Positions 1 to 13,600 of a stretch of DNA of 64,000 nucleotides are shown here, one piece after another. Source of the DNA: Paraescarpia echinospica (taxonomy: Eukaryota > Annelida > Polychaeta > Sabellida > Siboglinidae); contig CM034533.1 in NCBI GenBank assembly GCA_020002185.1, positions 67,430,119 through 67,494,118 on the forward strand. Direction: 5' to 3'. The notes beneath the pieces were generated by a model. The model did not search any database. It saw only the letters and a program-made list of their open reading frames with translations, and had not been told where the DNA came from. Position numbers and translations under genes: made by a program. The stretch's first letter is position 1. Each line of letters starts with the position of its first letter.

Positions 1-328
1 GCAATGCGTTTGTTTGCATTCCAATGCCTGCATATTATTTTAGGCATAATTTATTGTGATACCTAATTTATATCCGTTTATTACATAAATTAATGCTATC
101 AGTATTGTGTTCGGCATTTAATTATGTCCAGTATGCTTTTCAAGATCACTGGTGTTGTTGTGTTTAAATAGTATTATAAGTACGCCTACACGTTTGCATG
201 TGTTTTGTGCTGTGTAAATGCTATGTGATTTATTTCATTATAATAAATTATGTGAATACACTGTTGACAGAATAGTTATTACCGTATACTAGTAGTGCGT
301 TGACAGAGAGTGATTGCCTACGCTTCAG

Positions 329-680
329 TATAGTAGTCCCCCTGTTATAAGGCCAACCCTTCAGCAAATCTAAAGTGGCCTCTGGTGAGGAGGAACCACC
401 ATAGATAATGTAATTTGTAACACAAGTACGAATGCCAATTCGGCACGATGAGTGTATGGTAGGCCTACTTAATTTGTTATAAACATCGACATCGTCTTGT
501 GATTAAAAAATAGTTGTTTCGGCTGCCGAGGGGTAGATTCTTCCTGTAACCCCGGCTGTTAGCTGGGTGGCCACTAGTGAGGGGTGGTTTGTATTAGACA
601 ACGCTAATGCGATGAAAATATCGCCGCGTAATCCGGGTGGCCATCGGTGAGCGGGTTGTTATAAAAGGGGGACTATTATA
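329..680. mobile_element. Candidate MITE with 22-bp terminal inverted repeats
   Basis: The 22 bases at 329-350 (TATAGTAGTCCCCCTGTTATAA without the last two) are the inverse of those at 659-680 with two mismatches. The interior has no coding capacity. It does hold a short direct repeat around GGGTGGCCA near 570 and 635. The arms begin with TATA, so a TA target duplication of the Tc1/mariner type is possible but cannot be separated from the arm itself. The reading as a non-autonomous DNA transposon is inference; no transposase is visible. Confidence 0.5.
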
Positions 681-888
681 ATTTGTTCAGTGCATGTTAG
701 GCAGCAAAAAAAGTTGGAAAACTTGCTGCTAATGAACGCCCTTGCTTTAGCAACTAAGTAAACCTGCATTTCTGAAATAACAACGATCCAAATAACAATT
801 ACAATGACGACGAGGGTAAGCATAGCTCAAACTATTATAGAATACATTAAATATACAAGAAACAAAAAATAGATACAAAGTTCTTAAA

Positions 889-2080
889 TTTAAGAATGTG
901 GATGAAGAAACAGTAAGGAAAACAATAAATGATCTTCCAACTAAAAACAGCAGTGGATTTTATGGAATTTCACCAATACTGCTAAAAATTATTGAACCGG
1001 CAATAATTAAATCGCTAACCATAGTAATTAACCAAGTCATTAATACTGGCATATTTCCTGATAAAATTTAAATCGCAAAAGTAGTTTTCAAAGAGGATGA
1101 CCCAACTCTAATAAAAAATTACAGGCCAATTTCTCTCCTTCCAACTATTTCTAAAGTACTAGAGAACGTCATTCAGCGTCATCGGTACTGATGAAGTCGA
1201 CGTGATATGTTGACGAAAGCCTCTAGTCCTCTACCAGGTAAATTAAACATCTTGGATATGAAAAATGAAAGTTTCTGACTAGAGAACATTATCAATAATC
1301 AGTTATCCACTTATTTTATTGATTCTAAGCTATTTTTGATAATCAGTACGGATTTAGACCCAACCATTTGACAGAATATGCACCACTCGAATTAGTAGAT
1401 AGAATAATTACTCAAATGGACAAAAAGCAGTTACCAGTTAGTATTTTTTTTTACCTTACCATTCGATATTATTAAACAAGTTTATGGCAAGACTCTTATT
1501 CGAAAGCTATTTAAGCAACTGGAAACAATATACCGAATTTGAAGATACTACATCTGATACTTTACCTATAAAAGTAGGTGTACCACAAGGGTCCATCCTT
1601 GGACCACTGTTAATTTACTATAGATATAATTGACTTTTCACAAGCAAGCCAAATGTTTAAATTTATAATATACATGCTGATGATACCACTTTATGTAGCA
1701 CCATTGAAACTTTTAGTGATAAAGCACAAAACAGAAATGTAGAATCTCTAATAAATGAAGAACTCAAAATAATTGTAATAAATGAAGAACTCAGAATATT
1801 AATAAGTTGTCACTAAATAAAAGTAAAATCTAAATATAAGACCTTCCAACTGCCAAACAAACCTACACAGAGCCTATTTCTCAAAATTGAAAATATAAAT
1901 ATTGAGAGAGTGGAAGAAATTAACTTCTTAGGTTAAACTCAAGATATTAACTTAAATTGGAAAAAAACACTTAAAAATCAAATAAGTTTTCAAAAACTAT
2001 AGCAGATTAAAACACGTGATACCTTTAGAAATAATCAATTATTTTATATAATGCACTGCTATTATTTCATTTTAATTATT
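889..2080 (+). pseudogene. Decayed non-LTR retrotransposon reverse transcriptase
   Basis: Broken reading frames give recognisable reverse transcriptase blocks in order: a fingers-type stretch with SSGFYGISPILLK near 950, NYRPISLLPTISKVLEN near 1120-1165, a GVPQGSILGPLL block near 1578-1612, and a DDTTLC palm motif near 1680, where the usual aromatic-Ala before DD is changed. Stops and frameshifts are frequent, so no protein is made. The order and spacing match Jockey/CR1-type LINEs. Endonuclease and 5' end are absent, as expected for a 5'-truncated copy. A 110-bp insertion interrupts the fingers region. Confidence 0.75.
1168..1277. mobile_element. 110-bp insertion with 10-bp flanking duplication
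   Basis: The sequence ACTAGAGAAC stands at 1158-1167 and again at 1278-1287, directly flanking 110 bp that are foreign to the surrounding reverse transcriptase. Removing the insert and one duplicate restores the reading through the KVLEN block into the next RT block. The duplication is best read as a target-site duplication. The insert itself is unrecognised; a short SINE or MITE remnant is possible. Confidence 0.55.
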
Positions 2081-4077
2081 GTATTATGACATGTTATCGC
2101 CGCCAATTGCGGTTACGGCTGCCGTAGCAGGTACAGTACACACGGCACCAAACTTAGTCTTAGCCAACACTCTCGGAACTTTAACTCAAGCACTTGCGAT
2201 TACGGCACTCTCGGAATGTTAGCGCTGCAAATTGCGGTTACGGCTGCCGTAGTATGTGACAGAGTAGTAAACGGTATACGCGCATGCGCACCGGAACTCA
2301 CGGAAGAATAGCCACCTGAATCTGGCAGCCGGAAGAATAACCACGTCGTATTTATTTTATGTCTGATAAGATCCCGTTTCATCTATTGATCGTCTCGTGA
2401 TGTTTACCACAATTGGTGTGGTTTCCGGTTACTGTGCTCACTGCTACATTGCCAGGTAGATTATGAATGTACAGCGAACATTCTGATACTATGAACACAA
2501 CTGGAACTTCGATTGGTTCGGTTGTGAATCCGAATTCAAAACGGATTCCCGCATGGCGGGAAGAAATGCAAGGCACTGAAAGTTGCTAAACACTGGATCT
2601 TTTGAAATAGACATTAGCCCTGCGGGGGGCAGTCGGCCGGAAGGGAGATTACCGTTGCGCGCGCACACTCAAGAACTGCCTTCCGATACTAATGTATTCA
2701 TGTTAGCGACCACATTTTCATCGATTTCAATTGACGAAGTTATTTAATAATAATGGGGGCAAACATCCATACTTCATATACCCAGTGAATATGCCACTAT
2801 ATTTGGTGGCCTGCATTTGCTGAATTACTTCGTACACTTCGATAATCTAGCCCTATTTCCGACTTTGGTACCGAACCTGAAGTGTGTCCGCTCAATAAAC
2901 GAGAATGACCGTTATGCAGATAGATATGTATGCAGAAAGACAACACAAATCAAGTATAAATTGAAACTGGCCAAGTTAATGAAATTTTATTACAGCATTA
3001 CTAATTGTAAACAACGATAATCAAGAGTCAAATAATCACTGACTACTAATTGCACACAATAAGTCCGCAAACGTTTTGCTTGTGCATATGACCACCATTG
3101 CTAACAATAATATTATGACTATAGTAAATGACTACTGGCTAATATATCAAATTCACCATATGGGTGGGGGTCTCTCTCACTGCCTGCCCCCTATTTATAA
3201 CTGGATATCCAGCCGGCCAGTTTTATTGAGCCCTGACCCCATTAGCGGTCATCTTGACTAGGACCATTCATTGGTGGATAGGGCTGGTAGTTACACTGTC
3301 AGAGGGTCAGTGTGCAAGACCACAGTGTAGACACTAACTGATGTTAGTACTTAATCTTCAGAGTATATTTCTCTGATACAGCTGTATTTGACATTTGTAG
3401 ATATCTCGGAGAAATCCATTACAACACAGTATATTTACACATAGCATCTATTCTACCCAACCATTATACACAATCCAATACGTATACATTGTTTAAAACA
3501 CACATTTATTTTTAAAATCATTGCAAATAATAAATTCAACATGCTCAGAAGTGGCAATTAATCTGTGTAAGGATTAACGACAGCTACACATGAATGCATG
3601 TCTCCATGTCATGCCCCCGTCTAACTATGCACCAGCATGCAACTGAAAACAAAAAGAAAAAATATGTGTTAGCACATATATATCCACATAATACATGTTT
3701 ATTATTTACAGACAGCACAGCAGAGCCAGAGAGTTGTGTTACTATTTTTAGTTCATGCAAAAGCAATATAAATTATTGTTGCGATCCACTGTAGAAACCA
3801 ACGAGAAGGTATAATAACAGTAATCTGCCACTATATGTGTTGTGAATATGCAATATGGTGTATGTCGAGATTGTATATAGTGCCACATTCTGTCACACTT
3901 TTGAGGCAGATACTCTTAAAATATGAAATATAGGTCTACTTTGTAGACACTAGTTAGAAATTAAATAACACTGAAGGAATTTGCTCACTTATACGGAGCT
4001 ATTTTATAAGAAAATTTCAAAAAAATTACATAGTACCCACAAACATTTGGCATATAGCGTGATATTAGTATCTAATT
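2041..4077. other. Unassigned intergenic DNA
   Basis: No supported gene. Short ORFs of 60-67 codons occur on both strands, without domains, repeats of frame or splice context. A 23-bp direct repeat (AATTGCGGTTACGGCTGCCG core) stands at 2105 and 2230. A CCGGAAGGGAG...TTGCGCGCGCA motif near 2638-2668 resembles two motifs near 33.15-33.24 kb, suggesting remnants of a dispersed element. Confidence 0.6.
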
Positions 4078-7000
4078 GTACCTGCATAGAAATCACAACA
4101 TTTGTGACATAACAAAGTATCACCATCACTGCCTAGTCCCGTCACTCTAACCACCATCATCACCTAATCGTACCTGCATAGAAATCACAACTTTTGTGAT
4201 GTAACACCATCACTGCCTAGTCCCTTCACTCTAACCATCATCACCACCTAATTGTACCTGCATAGAAATCACAACATTTGTGACATAACAAAGTAACACC
4301 ATCACTGCCTAGTCCCTTCACTCTAACCATCATCACCATCTAATTATACCTGCATAGAAATCACAACATTTGTGACATAACAAAGTATCACCATCACTGC
4401 CTAGTCCCTTCACTCTAACCATCATCACCACCTAATTGTACCTGCATAGAAATCACAACATTTGTGACATAACAAAGTAACACCATCACTGCCTAGTCCC
4501 TTCACTTTAACCATCATCACCACCTAATTGTACCTGCATATAAATCACAACATTTGTGACTTAACAAAGTAACACCATCACTGCCTAGTCCCTTCACTCT
4601 AACCATCATCACCACCTAATTGTACCTGCATAGAAATCACAACATTTGTGACATGACAAAGTAACACCATCACTGCCTAGTCCCTTCACTCTAACCATCA
4701 TCACCACCTAATTGTACGTGCATAGAAATCACAACATTTGTGACATGACAAAGTAACACCATCACTGCCTAGTCCCTTCACTCTAACCATCATCACCACC
4801 AAATTGTACCTGCATAGAAATCACAACATTTGTGACATAACAAAGTAACACCATCACTGCCTAGTCCCTTCACTCTAACCATCATCACCACCTAATTATA
4901 CCTGCATAGAAATCGCAACATTTGTGACATAACAAAGTATCACCATCACTGCCTAGTCCCTTCACTCTAACCATCATCACCACCTAATTGTACCTGCATA
5001 GAAATCACAACATTTGTGACATAACAAAGTAACACCATCACTGCCTAGTCCCTTCACTCTAACCATCATCACCACCTAATTGTACCTGCATAGAAATCAC
5101 AACATTTGTGACATGACAAAGTAACACCATCACTGCCTAGTCCCTTCACTCTAACCATCATCACCACCAAATTGTACCTGCATAGAAATCACAACATTTG
5201 TGATATAACAAAGTAACACCATCACTGCCTAGTCCCTTCACTCTAACCATCATCACCACCTAATTATACCTGCATAGAGATCACAACATTTGTGACATAA
5301 CAAAGTATCACCATCACTGCCTAGTCCCTTCACTCTAACCATCATCACCACCTAATTGTACCTGCATAGAAATCACAACATTTGTGACATAACAAAGTAA
5401 CACCATCACTGCCTAGTCCCTTCACTCTAACCATCTTCACCACCTAATTGTACCTGCATAGAAATCACAACATGTGTGACATAACAGAGCAACACCATCA
5501 CTGCCTAGTCCCTTCACTCTAACCATCATCACCACCTAATTGTACCTGCATAGAAATCACAACATTTGTGACATAACAAAGCAACACCATCACTGCCTAG
5601 TCCCTTCACTCTAACCATCATCACCACCTAATTGTACCTGCATAGAAATCACAACATTTGTGACATAACAAAGTATCACCATCACTGCCTAGTCCCTTCA
5701 CTCTAACCATCATCACCACCTAATTGTACCTGCATAGAAATCACAACATTTGTGACATAACAAAGTAACACCATCACTGCCTAGTCCCTTCACTTTAACC
5801 ATCATCACCACCTAATTGTACCTGCATATAAATCACAACATTTGTGACTTAACAAAGTAACACCATCACTGCCTAGTCCCTTCACTCTAACCATCATCAC
5901 CACCTAATTGTACCTGCATAGAAATCACAACATTTGTGACATAACAAAGTAACACCATCACTGCCTAGTCCCTTCATTCTAACCATCATCACCACCTAAT
6001 TGTACCTGGATAGAAATCACAACATTTGTGACATGACAAAGTAACACCATCACTGCCTAGTCCCTTCACTCTAACCATCATCACCACCTAATTGTACCTG
6101 GATAGAAATCACAACATTTATGACATAACAAAGCAACACCATCACTGCCTAGTCCCTTCACTCTAACCATCATCACCACCTAATTGTACGTGCATAGAAA
6201 TCACAACATTTGTGACATGACAAAGTAACACCATCACTGCCTAGTCCCTTCACTCTAACCATCATCACCACCAAATTGTACCTGCATAGAAATCACAACA
6301 TTTGTGACATAACAAAGTAACACCATCAGTGCCTAGTCCCTTCACTCTAACCATCATCACCACCTAATTATACCTGCATAGAAATCGCAACATTTGTGAC
6401 ATAACAAAGTATCACCATCACTGCCTAGTCCCTTCACTCTAACCATCATCACCACCTAATTGTACCTGCATAGAAATCACAACATTTGTGACATAACAAA
6501 GTAACACCATCACTGCCTAGTCCCTTCACTCTAACCATCATCACCACCTAATTGTACCTGCATAGAAATCACAACATTTGTGACATAACAAAGTATCACC
6601 ATCACTGCCTAGTCCCTTCACTCTAACCATCATCACCACCTAATTGTACCTGCATAGAAATCACAACATTTGTGACATAACAAAGTAACACCATCACTGC
6701 CTAGTCCCTTCACTTTAACCATCATCACCACCTAATTGTACCTGCATATAAATCACAACATTTGTGACTTAACAAAGTAACACCATCACTGCCTAGTCCC
6801 TTCACTCTAACCATCATCACCACCTAATTGTACCTGCATAGAAATCACAACATTTGTGACATAACAAAGTAACACCATCACTGCCTAGTCCCTTCACTCT
6901 AACCATCATCACCACCTAATTGTACGTGCATAGAAATCACAACATTTGTGACATGACAAAGTAACACCATCACTGCCTAGTCCCTTCACTCTAACCATCA

Positions 7001-8637
7001 TCACCACCAAATTGTACCTGCATAGAAATCACAACATTTGTGACATAACAAAATAACACCATCACTGCCTAGTCCCTTCACTCTAACCATCATCACCACC
7101 TAATTATACCTGCATAGAAATCGCAACATTTGTGACATAACAAAGTATCACCATCACTGCCTAGTCCCTTCACTCTAACCATCATCACCACCTAATTGTA
7201 CCTGCATAGAAATCACAACATTTGTGACATAACAAAGTAACACCGTCACTGCCTAGTCCCTTCACTCTAACCATCATCACCACCTAATTGTACCTGCATA
7301 GAAATCACAACATTTGTGACATGACAAAGTAACACCATCACTGCCTAGTCCCTTCACTCTAACCATCATCACCACCAAATTGTACCTGCATAGAAATCAC
7401 AACATTTGTGATAAAACAAAGTAACACCATCACTGCCTAGTCCCTTCACTCTAACCATCATCACCACCTAATTATACCTGCATAGAGATCACAACATTTG
7501 TGACATAACAAAGTATCACCATCACTGCCTAGTCCGTTCACTCTAACCATCATCACCACCTAATTGTACCTGCATAGAAATCACAACATTTGTGACATAA
7601 CAAAGTAACACCATCACTGCCTAGTCCCTTCACTCTAACCATCTTCACCACCTAATTGTACCTGCATAGAAATCACAACATGTGTGACATAACAGAGCAA
7701 CACCATCACTGCCTAGTCCCTTCACTCTAACCATCATCACCACCTAATTGTACCTGCATAGAAATCACAACATTTGTGACATAACAAAGCAACACCATCA
7801 CTGCCTAGTCCCTTCGCTCTAACCATCATCACCACCTAATTGTACCTGCATAGAAATCACAACATTTGTGACATAACAAAGTATCACCATCACTGCCTAG
7901 TCCCTTCACTCTAACCATCATCACCACCTAATTGTACCTGCATAGAAATCACAACATTTGTGACATAACAAAGTAACACCATCACTGCCTAGTCCCTTCA
8001 CATTAACCATCATCACCACCTAATTGTACCTGCATATAAATCACAACATTTGTGACTTAACAAAGTAACACCATCACTGCCTAGTCCCTTCACTCTAACC
8101 ATCATCACCACCTAATTGTTCCTGCATAGAAATCACAACATTTGTGACATAACAAAGTAACACCATCACTGCCTAGTCCCTTTATTCTAACCATCATCAC
8201 CACCTAATTGTACCTGGATAGAAATCACAACATTTGTGACATGACAAAGTAACACCATCACTGCCTAGTCCCTTCACTCTAACCATCATCACCACCTAAT
8301 TGTACCTGGATAGAAATCACAACATTTGTGACATAACAAAGCAACACCATCACTGCCTAGTCCCTTCACTCTAACCATCATCACCACCTAATTGTACGTG
8401 CATAGAAATCACAACATTTGTGACATGACAAAGTAACACCATCACTGCCTAGTCCCTTCACTCTAACCATCATCACCACCAAATTGTACCTGCATAGAAA
8501 TCACAACATTTGTGACATAACAAAGTAACACCATCACTGCCTAGTCCCTTCACTCTAACCATCATCACCACCTAATTATACCTGCATAGAAATCGCAACA
8601 TTTGTGACATAGCAAAGTATCACCATCACTGCCTAGT

Positions 8638-8970
8638 CCCTTTCTACCTAACCATCATCACCTCTCACTCCACTAGGCCCCGTATTAGAAATTCAACATT
8701 TAGACATAACAAAGTAACACTATCACTGCTCTAGTCCCTTCTTCACTCTAACCATCATCACCAATCTAATTGTACCCGCATAGAAACTCACATGACAGTA
8801 ACACCATCACTGCCTAGTCCCTTCACTCTTAAACCACTCACCAAATTACCTGCATAGAAATCACAATATTTGTGATATAACACAGTAACACCATCGTCCC
8901 TTCACTCTAACCATCATCACCACCTAATTACCTGCATAGAGATCACAACATTTGTGACATACAGTATCAC
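8638..8970. repeat. Poorly resolved satellite patch
   Basis: Inside the array this stretch shows many small insertions and deletions and shortened units, for example at 8640-8710 and 8770-8900. Units on both sides are nearly perfect. The pattern is like uncorrected long-read or misassembled sequence rather than natural divergence, and it lies about 0.6 kb left of the N gap. Confidence 0.6.
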
Positions 8971-9605
8971 CATCACTGCCTAGTCCCTTCACTCTAACCA
9001 TCATCACCACCTAATTGTACCTGCATAGAAATCACAACATTTGTGACATGACAAAGTAACACCATCACTGCCTAGTCCCTTCACTCTAACCATCATCACC
9101 ACCAAATTGTACCTGCATAGAAATCACAACATTTGTGACATAACAAAGTAACACCATCACTGCCTAGTCCCTTCACTCTAACCATCATCACCACCTAATT
9201 ATACGTGCATAGAAATCGCAACATTTGTGACATAACAAAGTATCACCATCACTGCCTAGTCCCTTCACTCTAACCATCATCACCACCTAATTGTACCTGC
9301 ATAGAAATCACAACATTTGTGACATAACAAAGTAACACCGTCACTGCCTAGTCCCTTCACTCTAACCATCATCACCACCTAATTGTACCTGCATAGAAAT
9401 CACAACATTTGTGACATGACAAAGTAACACCATCACTGCCTAGTCCCTTCACTCTAACCATCATCACCACCAAATTGTACCTGCATAGAAATCACAACAT
9501 TTGTGACATAGCAAAGTATCACCATCACTGCCTAGTCCCTTCACTCTAACCATCATCACCACCTAATTGTACCTGCATAGAAATCACAACATTTGTGACA
9601 TAACA

Positions 9606-10605
9606 NNNNNNNNNNNNNNNNNNNNNNNNNNNNNNNNNNNNNNNNNNNNNNNNNNNNNNNNNNNNNNNNNNNNNNNNNNNNNNNNNNNNNNNNNNNNNNN
9701 NNNNNNNNNNNNNNNNNNNNNNNNNNNNNNNNNNNNNNNNNNNNNNNNNNNNNNNNNNNNNNNNNNNNNNNNNNNNNNNNNNNNNNNNNNNNNNNNNNNN
9801 NNNNNNNNNNNNNNNNNNNNNNNNNNNNNNNNNNNNNNNNNNNNNNNNNNNNNNNNNNNNNNNNNNNNNNNNNNNNNNNNNNNNNNNNNNNNNNNNNNNN
9901 NNNNNNNNNNNNNNNNNNNNNNNNNNNNNNNNNNNNNNNNNNNNNNNNNNNNNNNNNNNNNNNNNNNNNNNNNNNNNNNNNNNNNNNNNNNNNNNNNNNN
10001 NNNNNNNNNNNNNNNNNNNNNNNNNNNNNNNNNNNNNNNNNNNNNNNNNNNNNNNNNNNNNNNNNNNNNNNNNNNNNNNNNNNNNNNNNNNNNNNNNNNN
10101 NNNNNNNNNNNNNNNNNNNNNNNNNNNNNNNNNNNNNNNNNNNNNNNNNNNNNNNNNNNNNNNNNNNNNNNNNNNNNNNNNNNNNNNNNNNNNNNNNNNN
10201 NNNNNNNNNNNNNNNNNNNNNNNNNNNNNNNNNNNNNNNNNNNNNNNNNNNNNNNNNNNNNNNNNNNNNNNNNNNNNNNNNNNNNNNNNNNNNNNNNNNN
10301 NNNNNNNNNNNNNNNNNNNNNNNNNNNNNNNNNNNNNNNNNNNNNNNNNNNNNNNNNNNNNNNNNNNNNNNNNNNNNNNNNNNNNNNNNNNNNNNNNNNN
10401 NNNNNNNNNNNNNNNNNNNNNNNNNNNNNNNNNNNNNNNNNNNNNNNNNNNNNNNNNNNNNNNNNNNNNNNNNNNNNNNNNNNNNNNNNNNNNNNNNNNN
10501 NNNNNNNNNNNNNNNNNNNNNNNNNNNNNNNNNNNNNNNNNNNNNNNNNNNNNNNNNNNNNNNNNNNNNNNNNNNNNNNNNNNNNNNNNNNNNNNNNNNN
10601 NNNNN
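9606..10605. other. Assembly gap of exactly 1000 N
   Basis: All bases are N from 9606 to 10605, with satellite units on both sides. The round length suggests a placeholder, so the true number of satellite units here is unknown. Open frames spanning the gap are artefacts. Confidence 0.99.
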
Positions 10606-13600
10606 CAAAGCAACACCATCACTGCCTAGTCCCTTCACTCTAACCATCATCACCACCTAATTGTACCTGGATAGAAGTCACAACATTTGTGACATGACAA
10701 AGTAACACCATCACTGCCTAGTCCCTTCACTCTAACCATCATCACCACCTAATTATACCTGCATAGAGATCACAACATTTGTGACATAACAAAGTATCAC
10801 CATCACTGCCTAGTCCCTTCACTCTAACCATCATCACCACCTAATTGTACCTGGATAGAAATCACAACATTTGTGAAATGACAAAGTAACACCATCACTG
10901 CCTAGTCCCTTCACTCTAACCATCATCACCACCAAATTGTACCTGGATAGAAATCACAACATTTGTGACATGACAAAGTAACACCATCACTGCCTAGTCC
11001 CTTCACTCTAACCATCATCACCACCTAATTGTACCTGGATAGAAATCACGACATTTGTGACAAAGCAAAGCAACACCATCACTGCCTAGTCCCTTCACTC
11101 TAACCATCATCACCACCTAATTGTACGTGCATAGAAATCACAACATTTGTGACATGACAAAGTAATACCATCACTGCCTAGTCCCTTCACTCTAACCATC
11201 ATCACCACCAAATTGTACCTGCATAGAAATCACAACATTTGTGACATAACAAAGTAACACCATCAGTGCCTAGTCCCTTCACTCTAACCATCATCACCAC
11301 CTAATTATACCTGCATAGAAATCACAACATTTGTGACATAACAAAGTATCACCATCACTGCCTAGTCCCTTCACTCTAACCATCATCACCACCTTATTGT
11401 ACCTGCATAGAAATCACAACATTTGTGACATAACAAAGTAACACCATCACTGCCTAGTCCCTTCACTCTAACCATCATCACCACCTAATTGTACCTGCAT
11501 AGAAATCACAACATTTGTGACATGACAAAGTAACACCATCACTGCCTAGTCCCTTCACTCTAACCATCATCACCACCAAATTGTACCTGCATAGAAATCA
11601 CAACATTTGTGATATAACAAAGTAACACCATCACTGCCTAGTCCCTTCACTCTAACCATCATCACCACCTAATTATACCTGCATAGAGATCACAACATTT
11701 GTGACATAACAAAGTATCACCATCACTGCCTAGTCCCTTCACTCTAACCATCATCACCACCCAATTGTACCTGCATAGAAATCACAACATTTGTGACATA
11801 ACAAAGTAACACCATCACTGCCTAGTCCCTTCACTCTAACCATCATCACCACCAAATTGTACCTGCATAGAAATCACAACATTTGTGATATAACAAAGTA
11901 ACACCATCACTGCCTAGTCCCTTCACTCTAACCATCATCACCACTTAATTATACCTGCATAGAGATCACAACATTTGTGACATAACAAAGTATCACCATC
12001 ACTGCCTAGTCCCTTCACTCTAACCATCATCACCACATAATTGTACCTGCATAGAAATCACAACATTTGTGACATAACAGAGCAACACCATCACTGCCTA
12101 GTCCCTTCACTCTAACCATCATCACCACCTAATTGTACCTGCATAGAAATCACAACATTTGTGACATAACAAAGCAACACCATCACTGCCTAGTCCCTTC
12201 ACTCTAACCATCATCACCACCTAATTGTACCTGCATAGAAATCACAACATTTGTGACATAACAAAGTATCACCATCACTGCCTAGTCCCTTCACTCTAAC
12301 CATCATCACCACCTAATTGTACCTGGATAGAAATCACAACATTTGTGACATGACAAAGTAACACCATCACTGCCTAGTCCCTTCACTCTAACCATCATCA
12401 CCACCAAATTGTACCTGGATAGAAATCACAACATTTGTGACATGACAAAGTAACACCATCACTGCCTAGTCCCTTCACTCTAACCATCATCACCACCTAA
12501 TTGTACCTGGATAGAAATCACAACATTTGTGACATAACAAAGCAACACCATCACTGCCTAGTCCCTTCACTCTAACCATCATCACCACCTAATTGTACGT
12601 GCATAGAAATCACAACATTTGTGACATGACAAAGTAACATCATCACTGCCTAGTCCCTTCACTCTAACCATCATCACCACCAAATTGTACCTGCATAGAA
12701 ATCACAACATTTGTGACATAACAAAGTAACACCATCAGTGCCTAGTCCCTTCACTCTAACCATCATCACCACCTAATTATACCTGCATAGAAATCGCAAC
12801 ATTTGTGACATAACAAAGTATCACCATCACTGCCTAGTCCCTTCACTCTAACCATCATCACCACCTAATTGTACCTGCATAGAAATCACAACATTTGTGA
12901 CATAACAAAGTAACACCATCACTGCCTAGTCCCTTCACTCTAACCATCATCACCACCTAATTGTACCTGCATAGAAATCACAACATTTGTGACATGACAA
13001 AGTAACACCATCACTGCCTAGTCCCTTCACTCTAACCATCATCACCACCAAATTGTACCTGCATAGAAATCACAACATTTGTGATATAACAAAGTAACAC
13101 CATCACTGCCTAGTCCCTTCACTCTAACCATCATCACCACCTAATTATACCTGCATAGAGATCACAACATTTGTGACATAACAAAGTATCACCATCACTG
13201 CCTAGTCCCTTCACTCTAACCATCATCACCACCTAATTGTACCTGCATAGAAATCACAACATTTGTGACATAACAAAGCAACACCATCACTGCCTAGTCC
13301 CTTCACTCTAACCATCATCACCACCTAATTGTACCTGCATAGAAATCACAACATTTGTGACATGACAAAGTAACACCATCACTGCCTAGTCCCTTCACTC
13401 TAACCATCATCACCACCAAATTGTACCTGCATAGAAATCACAACATTTGTGACATAACAAAGTAACACCATCACTGCCTAGTCCCTTCACTCTAACCATC
13501 ATCACCACCTAATTATACCTGCATAGAGATCACAACATTTGTGACATAACAAAGTATCACCATCACTGCCTAGTCCCTTCACTCTAACCATCATCACCAC

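Noticed and set aside
2200..2576. Two adjoining minus-strand ORFs of about 60 codons
   Set aside because: No recognisable domain and no splice or promoter support; the region looks like old repeat DNA.
9546..10656. Long open frames of about 360 codons across the N gap
   Set aside because: They consist of unknown bases; only a few codons at each side are real and belong to the satellite.
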